NCBI GenBank assembly: GCA_903926285.1
Contig: CAIYIP010000118.1
Location: 1-7,070, forward strand
Direction of reading: 5' to 3'
Origin: an uncultured Gammaproteobacteria bacterium
GTDB lineage: Bacteria > Pseudomonadota > Gammaproteobacteria > Pseudomonadales > Pseudohongiellaceae
DNA length: 7,070 nucleotides
The position numbers and the translations under genes are program-made. The notes beneath the pieces are model-generated. The model was not told where the DNA came from. It did not search any database and worked only from the letters and a program-made list of their open reading frames with translations. Of this stretch, positions 1 to 6,269 are shown in pieces (the first letter of the stretch is position 1; each line of letters begins with the position of its first letter).

Positions 1-1
1 C

Positions 2-55
2 GCATCAAGATCTGAACCGACAAATCCCCGTCACGATAGCGAAGTACATTACTGA
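2..55 (+). other. Possible 3' end of an upstream reading frame overlapping the modA start
   Basis: A frame open from the left edge ends with a TGA at 53-55, whose last base is the first base of the modA ATG (TGATG). The visible tail is about 17 residues, ending HDSEVHY, too short to assign to a family. The same TGATG arrangement joins modA to modB, so an upstream gene co-translated with modA would fit and would explain why modA has no visible Shine-Dalgarno sequence. A competing frame from base 3 is also open and runs on into modA, so the assignment is uncertain; the remaining frame stops at 13-15. Confidence 0.3.
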
Positions 56-837
56 TGTTCTGCCTTCGTCATTTCCTGCAGCAAGCCCGCACTCAACGGG
101 CTTTACTGCGTCTATTACTGCTGACATGCCTGGTGTTGCCTGCGACACTTCGCGCTGATGAGCTGCGAGTTGCGGTAGCAAGCAATTTTGCTCCGGCGCT
201 TGAACAACTTGCTGAAGAATTTGCTGCTCAATCTGGCCATCACCTCGTGCTGATCACCGGCGCTACCGGTCAGCAGTATGCCCAGATAATCAACGGTGCT
301 CCGTTTGCAATGTTCCTGTCTGCAGACAGCGAACGCCCGAAGCAACTGGAGGCAGAAGGACACGCGGTAGCAGGCAGTCGTTTCACTTATGCTATCGGCA
401 AACTTGTACTCTGGAGCGCTGATCCCACTCTCGTCGATGCAAATGGAGACATCCTTGAAAAAGGCAATTTCCGCCACCTCGCGATAGCCAATCCTGCACT
501 CGCCCCATTCGGGCTCGCTGCAAAACAAGTACTTGAAACAAGAAAGCTGTGGGAGCAATTGCAAACCCGGATTGTGCAGGGCGAAAACATCACCCAGACG
601 CTGCAATTTGTGCAGACTGGTAATGCTGAACTTGGCTTCATCGCCTATTCTCAGTGGCTGCAACTCGGAACAGAACAAAAAGGCAGTGTCTGGAAAGTAC
701 CCGCAGAACTCCATGCTCCAATCATCCAGCAAGGCATAATCCTGAAAGACTCGGAGGCCGCGCGCGCCTTTGCAGCCTTCATCCAGAGCGCCAGCAGTCG
801 CAAGCATATCGTTGCTCAAGGGTATGAATTGCCCTGA
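55..837 (+). CDS. modA: Molybdate ABC transporter, periplasmic substrate-binding protein ModA
   Basis: The 260-residue product is the periplasmic protein that captures molybdate (possibly also tungstate) and delivers it to ModB/ModC. Residues 1-34 form a signal peptide: an arginine-containing start, a hydrophobic core at about 17-32, and likely cleavage after LRA before DELRVAVA. Mature-protein motifs are AVASNF (40-45), GATGQQYAQI (69-78), GAPFAMFLSAD (81-91), RFTYAIGKLVLWSAD (109-123), ANPALAPFG (145-153) and the C-terminal GFIAYSQ (194-200). By family knowledge, S43, the ATG segment near 70-72, the N146/P147 segment and Y198 lie in the oxyanion pocket. The VAxANF/GATG pattern resembles the Azotobacter/Pseudomonas type of ModA more than the E. 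coli type. ATG at 55 is the first possible start after an in-frame stop at 37-39; no Shine-Dalgarno is evident, and the start overlaps a TGA. The stop overlaps the modB start. A ModE operator was not found in the few bases upstream. Confidence 0.95.
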   Translation: MFCLRHFLQQARTQRALLRLLLLTCLVLPATLRADELRVAVASNFAPALEQLAEEFAAQSGHHLVLITGATGQQYAQIINGAPFAMFLSADSERPKQLEAEGHAVAGSRFTYAIGKLVLWSADPTLVDANGDILEKGNFRHLAIANPALAPFGLAAKQVLETRKLWEQLQTRIVQGENITQTLQFVQTGNAELGFIAYSQWLQLGTEQKGSVWKVPAELHAPIIQQGIILKDSEAARAFAAFIQSASSRKHIVAQGYELP

Positions 838-1517
838 TGCTGACGCCAGCGGATGTCACTGCTCTCTTTCTCACTCTAAAGCTGGCGTTGGTAACTACCG
901 TCATCCTGTTGGTGCTTGGAACTCCTCTCGCCTGGTGGCTGGCGCGCAGCCGATGGCGCTTCAAATTTCTGCTGGAAGCATTGATAGCGTTGCCCCTGGT
1001 GTTGCCGCCAACAGTGCTGGGTTTTTATTTGCTGCTGACACTCGGCCCGAGAGGAATAGTAGGCAACATGATGCAGGCAATCGGTGGAGAAGCACTGGCT
1101 TTCACCTTCACAGGCCTCGTTGTGGGTTCAGTAATTTATTCGCTGCCGTTTGTTGTCCAGCCACTTCAGGACACCTTCCATAACATAGGCAAACGCCCGC
1201 TGGAAGTCGCCGCGACTTTGCGGGCAAGTCCGCTGGATCGGTTTTCAACCGTAGTGTTGCCTTTGGCCAAAGGTGGCTTTGTCACTGCGTCGATGCTCGG
1301 CTTCGCCCATACACTCGGTGAATTTGGTGTCGTACTAATGCTTGGCGGTAATATTCCGGGTGAAACGCAAGTGTTATCAATTGCGATCTACAGTCATGTG
1401 GAAAGTCTGGAATACACACAGGCACATTTGTTATCTGCGGGGCTGTTACTGCTGTCATTTGTGATGATGCTGACAGTGTACGGCTTACGCGCGCGCGCGC
1501 GAGTGACGCATCTGTGA
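837..1517 (+). CDS. modB: Molybdate ABC transporter, inner-membrane permease ModB
   Basis: The 226-residue integral membrane protein is, as a dimer, the channel for molybdate across the inner membrane, docking ModA outside and ModC inside. Hydrophobic segments lie at about 8-32, 45-68, 88-108, 148-170 and 196-216, matching the five to six helices of BPD-type permeases. Family landmarks are LPLVLPPTVLGFYLLLTLG (52-70) and the cytoplasmic EAA coupling loop at about 123-142 (EVAATLRASPLDRF...LP), which contacts the ATPase. The length is normal for ModB. The ATG overlaps the modA TGA by one base, and no well-spaced Shine-Dalgarno is visible, so coupled translation is likely. The 3' end contains a perfect (CG)7 run encoding Arg-Ala repeats just before the overlap with modC. 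Confidence 0.95.
   Translation: MLTPADVTALFLTLKLALVTTVILLVLGTPLAWWLARSRWRFKFLLEALIALPLVLPPTVLGFYLLLTLGPRGIVGNMMQAIGGEALAFTFTGLVVGSVIYSLPFVVQPLQDTFHNIGKRPLEVAATLRASPLDRFSTVVLPLAKGGFVTASMLGFAHTLGEFGVVLMLGGNIPGETQVLSIAIYSHVESLEYTQAHLLSAGLLLLSFVMMLTVYGLRARARVTHL
1488..1501 (+). repeat. (CG)7 dinucleotide run at the 3' end of modB
   Basis: Fourteen bases of perfect alternating CG lie 13 bases before the modC start codon and encode the RARAR tail of ModB. Runs like this can be prone to slippage and to Z-form DNA. A one-unit change would shift the last few ModB codons and alter the modB/modC overlap. No function is implied by the sequence itself. Confidence 0.7.
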
Positions 1518-2578
1518 ACCTGCTCTCAATCAAACTTCCTATCCGCAAGGGAAACTTTGCCCTGAGTCTGGAACTTGATCTTCCACTGCACGGCATCACT
1601 GCGATTTTTGGCCCTTCCGGCAGTGGCAAAACCAGTTTGTTGCGTGCAATTGCCGGACTCGATAAATATCCCGGTGGCTACGTGAAGTTTGCAGCTCAGA
1701 CATGGCAGGACGAAACTGTATTCACACCCGTGCACAAACGGCAGCTCGGTTATGTCTTCCAGGAAGACAATCTGTTCAGCCACCTCAGTGTAAAAGAAAA
1801 CCTGCGCTACGGCACGCGCAGAGCAGGTACTGACACTGCTGTAATTGACCACATCATTATCATGCTGCAATTGCAGAATTTACTGGAGCATAAACCCTGG
1901 CAGCTTTCCGGGGGTGAAAGACAGAAAGTAGCGATTGCGCGTGCACTTGCAATCAAACCCCAACTGCTGCTGATGGATGAACCACTCGCTGCGCTTGACC
2001 AGACTTTCAAGCAAGAGTTTTTGCCCGCGCTAAAAAATCTTGTCAACGAATTACGCTTGCCGCTGCTCTATGTCAGTCATGCATCGGATGAAGTCGCACA
2101 ACTTGCTGATAATCTCGTGCTGATCGACAAGTCAGGGACGGCGAGCTATGGGCAACTGGCAACAATGCTGACTGATCCAGATCTTGTTCTCGCCCATCGC
2201 CAGGAAGCGGAATCAATAATTTCTGCCGAGGTGTCTGCGTACGATACCGAGTACGCCATGCTGACCCTGCAGTTTTCCGGACAGAAGATATTTGTCAGTG
2301 GTAAAGCAATGCACGCAGGGACGACCGTGCGTTTGCGTATTCTTGCGCAGGACATAAGCCTCACGCTTTCACCTCAGCAAGGCACGAGTATTCTCAACAT
2401 CTTTAGCGTTACGATTAAAGAAATATTTCCCTTCTCCGCAGCGCAGGACACGATCTTGCTGGATCTTGCCGGCACACCACTCCTGGCGCGTATTACACGT
2501 AAATCAAAAGACTTGCTTGGACTGAAGCCAGACCAGAATGTTTTTGCCCAGATCAAAAGCGTAGCAATTGCACAGTAG
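1514..2578 (+). CDS. modC: Molybdate ABC transporter, ATP-binding protein ModC
   Basis: The 354-residue cytoplasmic ATPase drives molybdate import through ModB. The nucleotide-binding domain (about 1-235) is intact: Walker A GPSGSGKTS (33-41), Q-loop VFQED with Q83, signature LSGGERQ (131-137), Walker B LLLMDEP (151-157), D-loop ALD (160-162) and switch histidine H189 in VSHASDE. The C-terminal part (about 288-350), starting near GTSILNIFSVTI, matches the Mop/TOBE domain of ModC, which by family knowledge binds molybdate and can inhibit transport when the cytoplasmic level is high. The length is normal for ModC. The GTG start overlaps the modB stop as GTGA, without a clear Shine-Dalgarno, implying coupled translation; the residue pattern NLLSIKLPI agrees with a start here. 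It is the last gene of the operon and converges with the dioxygenase gene. Confidence 0.95.
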   Translation: MNLLSIKLPIRKGNFALSLELDLPLHGITAIFGPSGSGKTSLLRAIAGLDKYPGGYVKFAAQTWQDETVFTPVHKRQLGYVFQEDNLFSHLSVKENLRYGTRRAGTDTAVIDHIIIMLQLQNLLEHKPWQLSGGERQKVAIARALAIKPQLLLMDEPLAALDQTFKQEFLPALKNLVNELRLPLLYVSHASDEVAQLADNLVLIDKSGTASYGQLATMLTDPDLVLAHRQEAESIISAEVSAYDTEYAMLTLQFSGQKIFVSGKAMHAGTTVRLRILAQDISLTLSPQQGTSILNIFSVTIKEIFPFSAAQDTILLDLAGTPLLARITRKSKDLLGLKPDQNVFAQIKSVAIAQ

Positions 2579-2583
2579 GAATA

Positions 2584-2598
2584 CGCGACGAAATCGCG
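2584..2598 (+). terminator. Weak hairpin in the modC/dioxygenase convergent gap
   Basis: A perfect 5-bp GC-rich inverted repeat (CGCGA/TCGCG) with a 5-base loop lies 5 bases after the modC stop. A short TTTT follows at 2605-2608, 6 bases past the stem. This is the only terminator-like element in the 42-base gap. The short stem and the distance to the T run make it a weak candidate. It shows no T tract on the other strand. Confidence 0.25.
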
Positions 2599-2620
2599 GT
2601 GACATTTTCGTTCAGTAAAT

Positions 2621-3253
2621 TCAGGCAGGTTGTGTATTGACGCGGAACCAACCTGCCACGCTGTAGCGCAGCTGTGTTGTCGGCAATACTTCATGCGGAA
2701 AACGTTCGCTCAGGAAAACCACCATCCTGTTAAATCGGGGCACTACAGTTGCTAGCACTTCTTGAGCATCCGGCGCATACAGAACCAGTTCGCCCGCGTG
2801 TCCACTTGTCCAGTCCGGATTTAAATAATAGGTGGTCGACAGCACACGATTTCGCTTGCCACCAAAGGCATCCAGATGTGTCTTGTAGAAAGCACCTGGC
2901 TCATAGCGCGCGTAATGGCTCTCATATTCAAACAGGCCGAGATAGAGCTGCCTGTTAACGCCTTTGCGGATTGCTTCCATGATAAACAGATAGGCAATGC
3001 GCGCGTCGGAATCGGGTTGCATCCAGCAAATGGCATCCGCCCTGATTTGCTTGTCGAGATGATAATCCTGCTTTCTGCCGGTGCCCGCCTGAACAAGGTT
3101 TTCCTCGTTCAACTGCAGAGCCTCATTGCGCAAGGCAGCGGCGAGCTCTTGTGGTAATACATCATCAAGCACTGCATAACCTTGTCCCGCGAGCGCCACA
3201 CAAACGCTGTTGATCAAGGCTTCCAGTTGCTTTTCGTCTGGCACATCCAACAC
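2621..3253 (-). CDS. 2-oxoglutarate/Fe(II)-dependent dioxygenase, prolyl 4-hydroxylase (SM-20/PHD-like) family
   Basis: The 210-residue protein has no signal peptide and is probably cytoplasmic. The double-stranded beta-helix core is visible: iron ligands H126 and D128 in YKTHLDAF, distal ligand H187 in RFPHEVLP, and R196 nine residues later in LRYSVAGWFR for the 2-oxoglutarate carboxylate. The motifs LFEYESHYARYEPGAFYKTHLDAF and TTYYLNPDW fit the SM-20-related group, which includes the Pseudomonas PHD enzyme known to hydroxylate a proline of elongation factor Tu. EF-Tu as substrate here is inference. A second HLD at 65-67 lies outside the core and is unlikely to bind iron. GTG at 3253 is chosen because GAGGA (3265-3261) sits 7 bases ahead; an ATG at 3261 is out of frame. 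A strong terminator-like hairpin lies directly upstream, leaving no room for a promoter between it and the gene. Confidence 0.88.
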   Translation of the reverse strand: MLDVPDEKQLEALINSVCVALAGQGYAVLDDVLPQELAAALRNEALQLNEENLVQAGTGRKQDYHLDKQIRADAICWMQPDSDARIAYLFIMEAIRKGVNRQLYLGLFEYESHYARYEPGAFYKTHLDAFGGKRNRVLSTTYYLNPDWTSGHAGELVLYAPDAQEVLATVVPRFNRMVVFLSERFPHEVLPTTQLRYSVAGWFRVNTQPA

Positions 3254-3260
3254 GAATTCA

Positions 3261-3265
3261 TCCTC
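3261..3265 (-). promoter_or_regulatory. Shine-Dalgarno of the dioxygenase gene
   Basis: GAGGA on the minus strand stands 7 bases before the GTG at 3253 and decides the start. The nearby ATG at 3261 overlaps this site and is in another frame. The T run of the upstream hairpin ends only 8 bases before this site. Confidence 0.7.
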
Positions 3266-3273
3266 TGCAACGT

Positions 3274-3301
3274 AAAAGGGGTAGCCTCGCGACTACCCCT
3301 T
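3274..3301 (-). terminator. Intrinsic terminator after the small exported-protein gene, directly ahead of the dioxygenase gene
   Basis: On the minus strand a perfect 9-bp stem (AAGGGGTAG pairing with CTACCCCTT) with an 8-base loop is followed by TTTT (ending at 3274). It starts 22 bases after the stop of the small exported-protein gene, as expected for a Rho-independent terminator. The T tract is short, so some read-through is plausible. On the plus strand the stem is followed by TCAATTT, a weaker signal. Its placement just before the dioxygenase ribosome site means it could also act as a leader hairpin or attenuator. Confidence 0.7.
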
Positions 3302-3323
3302 CAATTTAACACCCATACACTTG

Positions 3324-3614
3324 CTATTGTTTGGCGGCCATCAATTGCTGCAGCAACGCAGCCATCTCAGGCAGTTCGCCCACGACATTAAAATTGCCAA
3401 ACGATTGGCTGTCCGCTTTGCCAGTGGCATAGTCCAGCGGGATCAGGCCATCACTGTCAGCTGCCACCATGGTGTTGCCGCTGGGTCCTTTGATGAGATC
3501 AAGATGTTCAGCCAGTTGTTCAGAACTAAAACTTTCGGCAGCAAAAAGCGGCCCTCCCAGAAGCAGAAGTGAGCCAAGAACGAGAACTGAAAAATGCTTA
3601 AAAGAAAGTTTCAC
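3324..3614 (-). CDS. Small exported protein of unknown function
   Basis: I do not recognise this 96-residue protein. Residues 1-26 form a clear Sec signal peptide: MKLSFKH, a leucine-rich core at 9-20, and a probable cleavage at FAA before ESFSS. The mature part is about 70 residues, lacks cysteine, and is mildly acidic in its first half. It contains a Gly/Asp-rich middle (KGPSGNTMVAADSDGLIPLD, 42-61) and an amphipathic C-terminal helix-like stretch (ELPEMAALLQQLMAAK, 80-95). There is no lipobox. A periplasmic location is inferred. GTG at 3614 is supported by AGAGG at 3625-3621 with 6-base spacing, and the signal peptide begins exactly there. It lies 148 bases downstream of the MFS gene and is followed by an intrinsic terminator. 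Reading-frame length, a ribosome site and a signal peptide together argue that it is real. Confidence 0.75.
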   Translation of the reverse strand: MKLSFKHFSVLVLGSLLLLGGPLFAAESFSSEQLAEHLDLIKGPSGNTMVAADSDGLIPLDYATGKADSQSFGNFNVVGELPEMAALLQQLMAAKQ

Positions 3615-3620
3615 TTATAG

Positions 3621-3638
3621 CCTCTGTGATTTTTTTTT
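3621..3638 (-). promoter_or_regulatory. A-rich leader and Shine-Dalgarno of the small exported-protein gene
   Basis: On the minus strand nine consecutive A residues (3638-3630) precede AGAGG (3625-3621), which is 6 bases before the GTG start. A-rich leaders just upstream of the ribosome site can favour ribosome or S1 binding in the mRNA. The rest of the 148-base gap up to 3762 holds no convincing -35/-10 pair and no clear terminator after the MFS gene, so whether the small gene has its own promoter cannot be settled by eye. Confidence 0.45.
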
Positions 3639-3762
3639 GGCTACTGCGCGTAGAACAGTTTGATGTCTGGAAGATTACCACTTTACCGACTGCACAGAAA
3701 GACAGCAGACTGCCCGGGAGTGCTTCGGTTTGATATCAGTCAGAACACAGAGCGCGTTTGCT

Positions 3763-5004
3763 TCAGATTTCCCGATCTTCAAAAAACCGGCGCATTGCGC
3801 GGCGCTGCCCGACCATCAGCAAGAGACCGCATAAACACAGCAAGGCCGCCGCTATATTAGGCCACATGAGGCCATAACGGTTGGCGAACCAGCCGATGAC
3901 AAGTACTCCCAGTGCAGGTGCACCCCGTGTAAATGCAACCCAGAGACTCAATACCCTGCCGCGCATTTCGTCATCTACAGAAGTCTGTACGAGCGTTTGA
4001 CTCGCCACAGTGCAGATGGTTATGGAATAGCCGAAGCAGAAAATCAGGAAGGTTGCGAGCCACTTATTGTCTGTGCTGGCGAACCAGATCAGGCTGACAA
4101 GGGTAATGAGCGTGGTAAGCAGAATCTCTCTGATCAAACCACGAGTCTGCCCATTCATTGTCAATTTGAGTCCGGCCAGCACTGCCCCAATGCCAACGCT
4201 GGAGGTGAAAAGTGCGAGGGTTTCAGGACCAGCCATATACACAGCACCAACAAACGCAGAAAGCAGATAGGTCAGCGGGCGCGCAAATAGCGCGATGATG
4301 GTCAATAGCAAAAACATCGAAAACAGCGCGGGACGGTCGAGCACATAACGCGCCCCTTCTTTCATATCGCCCAACAAGCTCTGCTTCGGTTTTAGCACAG
4401 GAACAATGGGGGGCAGGTGAATAAAATACCAGGCTGAGATGATCAGCAGATAACTCAGCGCGTTGAATAATACCGCCCATGCCGGACTGGACAAGGTGAT
4501 CACAACACCAGCTATTGCAGGGCCTGCAAACCGCGCAACATTAAAGGACACGGCGGTAAAAGCGGCGGCTGCAATCAAATCTTTTTTATCGACCAGATTG
4601 GGAATGATTGCAAGTCGCACGGGTTGATACGACGCCTGGATCATGCCTTCTACAAGCGTGAGCCCAAACAACAAGCCGATAGAGAGCACATCCAACTGGA
4701 TTACTGCAAACAATACCAACGCCTGTACGCACGACAATGCCTGGATCAGGATCGCCAGCGATTTGCGGTCAAAACGGTCAGCCCATACGCCGAACAACGG
4801 GCCCACCACGATGAGTGGACAGATTTCCGCGAACGCAACTGCTCCTACCCAGAATTCGGAATGTGAGGTTTCCCAAGTCAGCCAGCCAACGGCAAGCCTT
4901 TGCATCCAGTAACCGACCAGGGAAAGAATATTGCCACTCATGTAAATCGCATAATTGCGATTGCTGAAGGCGGAACGCAGGGCGGAGAAATTACCCAGGA
5001 CCAT
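3763..5004 (-). CDS. MFS transporter, MFS_3 (EntS/macrolide-efflux-like) family
   Basis: The 413-residue inner-membrane protein has the length and layout of a 12-helix major facilitator exporter. The first half carries the cytoplasmic motif A, GVWADRFDRK (72-81), between helices 2 and 3. A central cytoplasmic loop (about 200-225, with LLGDMKEGARYVL) separates the two halves, and the second half shows DDEMRGRVLSLW (344-355), characteristic of this family. Family members include EntS (enterobactin export) and macrolide efflux proteins; the substrate here cannot be told from sequence. The ATG at 5004 gives the expected N-terminus (ALRSAFSNRNYAIYMSGN) but has only a weak Shine-Dalgarno. It begins 20 bases after the ccmI stop with no terminator between, so it is probably transcribed with the ccm operon. 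This does not by itself show a role in cytochrome maturation. Confidence 0.9.
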   Translation of the reverse strand: MVLGNFSALRSAFSNRNYAIYMSGNILSLVGYWMQRLAVGWLTWETSHSEFWVGAVAFAEICPLIVVGPLFGVWADRFDRKSLAILIQALSCVQALVLFAVIQLDVLSIGLLFGLTLVEGMIQASYQPVRLAIIPNLVDKKDLIAAAAFTAVSFNVARFAGPAIAGVVITLSSPAWAVLFNALSYLLIISAWYFIHLPPIVPVLKPKQSLLGDMKEGARYVLDRPALFSMFLLLTIIALFARPLTYLLSAFVGAVYMAGPETLALFTSSVGIGAVLAGLKLTMNGQTRGLIREILLTTLITLVSLIWFASTDNKWLATFLIFCFGYSITICTVASQTLVQTSVDDEMRGRVLSLWVAFTRGAPALGVLVIGWFANRYGLMWPNIAAALLCLCGLLLMVGQRRAMRRFFEDREI

Positions 5005-5024
5005 GCTGCTTATTCGTTGAAGGA

Positions 5025-6269
5025 TTAAGGAACGATTTCGTCAATCACCAGCTCAAGCGGAGCTGTCTGTTCTGCGAGTACAAACGGATCAGTGAAGGTT
5101 TGCATGTCGCCAGCCTCCGGCAGGGCATTGCCAGATGTGGATATTCTTGCACCCGCCACAAGCTCGGCTGCGGACTCCATTGTCATGCCTGTCATCGACA
5201 TGCTGTTGTCCAGCGTGATGGTGAACGGGAAAGCGGGAATGGCGATATTCTGGGCAAGAATCGGCATTGGCATCGCAGTGCTGCGCACAAATACAAACAG
5301 GCGCATGGAGTCATTAACTTTCGCGACGAGTTCAGGGGCAAGGTTGATAATCAGAGTGATCTGCTTGCTCGCATCAACAGCAGCTTCATCCTTTGGCAGA
5401 TAGGACTCTACCGTTGCGATACGCTGGCGCAGGACTTCGGCATCTCTTGAACCAGGCGTAGCCGCCGACAATTGGCGGCGCCAGTAGCCAAGGGCAGTTG
5501 CCACGTCTTCTTTCAGGAAGGCATCAATGGCGAGAATACTCATGACCGCATATTCATTTGCATCAAGCGCTAGGGCTTCATCCATAGTCGCCTGCACTTC
5601 AGGATTTATCTGCGAATCATGCAGAAGATACTGTGCCTGTGCGAGCTGGCCGAGCACGGTGGCGCGATCCGCATTGGGCTCCATGCCCTCCACCATTGTT
5701 TTGAAAGTGGTCTCGGCCTCGGCAAAACGTTCGAGCTCAATATAAAGCGTACCAAGCATATAACCATTCTGGACATCGGCGGGACGGCGCTCATAACGCT
5801 GCTGCAAAAAATCAGCGAGTGTATGGAGTTTTTCGGTTTGCACTGCTTCATCCTCTGCACTGCCCAAATCCGCGAGTAACCCAGGCAATTCAAGATCTGC
5901 GGCCGAACCCCAGGCGCGGTATTGCCAAAAACTCACCACCGGAATCAGCAGCACCGCAGCGATCAGCGCTGCCTTGCCACCAGTCAATGCCGAGCGTGTT
6001 TTGCCGTGTGACTCGAGAGCTTCCATATCGCGCAGGAACGCACGCTGCAATTCGGCGAGCAGTCTTGTGTATTCTTCGGGAGCAATGACATTCTGCTGAA
6101 GCTCAACTGCAAGCTCGGCTTCACGCTGCTCAAAAACTTCGCAGTTTTTCTGCTTGCGCTGTGCCAGTGATGAAAGCGCAGCTTCACCGCGATAGCGCCA
6201 GATCGGCACCAGCACAAACAGCATCGCCACAGCAATCATCCCGGCAAACAAAAACCAGATTGTATTCAT
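5025..6269 (-). CDS. ccmI: Cytochrome c maturation protein CcmI (apocytochrome c chaperone)
   Basis: The 414-residue membrane protein of System I binds apocytochrome c and passes it to the CcmF/CcmH haem ligation complex. The domain order fits CcmI. Membrane helix 1 is at about 4-24, followed by a charged cytoplasmic coiled-coil-like loop (about 30-95, with QREAELAVELQQNVIAPEEY). Membrane helix 2 is at about 100-117, a TPR-like helical region at about 145-265 (LGTLYIELERFAEAETTF), and a periplasmic C-terminal domain at about 300-414. The last has the family pattern LFVFVRST...MPMPILAQ followed by FPFTITLDNSMSMTGM. The methionine-rich stretch belongs to that conserved pattern. The ATG overlaps the ccmH stop as ATGA (6266-6269), implying coupled translation; AAGGA lies about 12 bases upstream, rather far. 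The full two-part protein is present, not the short form. Confidence 0.93.
   Translation of the reverse strand: MNTIWFLFAGMIAVAMLFVLVPIWRYRGEAALSSLAQRKQKNCEVFEQREAELAVELQQNVIAPEEYTRLLAELQRAFLRDMEALESHGKTRSALTGGKAALIAAVLLIPVVSFWQYRAWGSAADLELPGLLADLGSAEDEAVQTEKLHTLADFLQQRYERRPADVQNGYMLGTLYIELERFAEAETTFKTMVEGMEPNADRATVLGQLAQAQYLLHDSQINPEVQATMDEALALDANEYAVMSILAIDAFLKEDVATALGYWRRQLSAATPGSRDAEVLRQRIATVESYLPKDEAAVDASKQITLIINLAPELVAKVNDSMRLFVFVRSTAMPMPILAQNIAIPAFPFTITLDNSMSMTGMTMESAAELVAGARISTSGNALPEAGDMQTFTDPFVLAEQTAPLELVIDEIVP

Noticed and set aside
33..54. Possible ModE operator ahead of modA (ATAGCGAA resembling one half-site)
   Set aside because: Only one half resembles the known palindrome, and the expected TATATA-containing partner half is absent. 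The match is within chance.
115..819. A 234-codon open frame on the minus strand across almost all of modA
   Set aside because: It is antisense to a well-supported ModA frame, its translation has many scattered cysteines and no recognisable domain, and it has no neighbours in phase. It is a shadow frame.
3611..3638. T9 run on the plus strand as a plus-strand terminator
   Set aside because: Only a 4-bp TCAC/GTGA pairing precedes it, and no plus-strand gene ends here. It reads better as an A-rich leader on the minus strand.
3705..3725. Near-palindrome around CCCGGG after the MFS gene as its terminator
   Set aside because: The symmetric arms have no loop, contain a mismatch and are not followed by a T tract on the minus strand.
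5150..5215. Methionine-rich segment in CcmI as a possible metal-binding insertion
   Set aside because: SMSMTGM lies in the conserved C-terminal pattern of CcmI proteins, where a Met-rich LDDSMAM-like motif is usual, so it is not an insertion.
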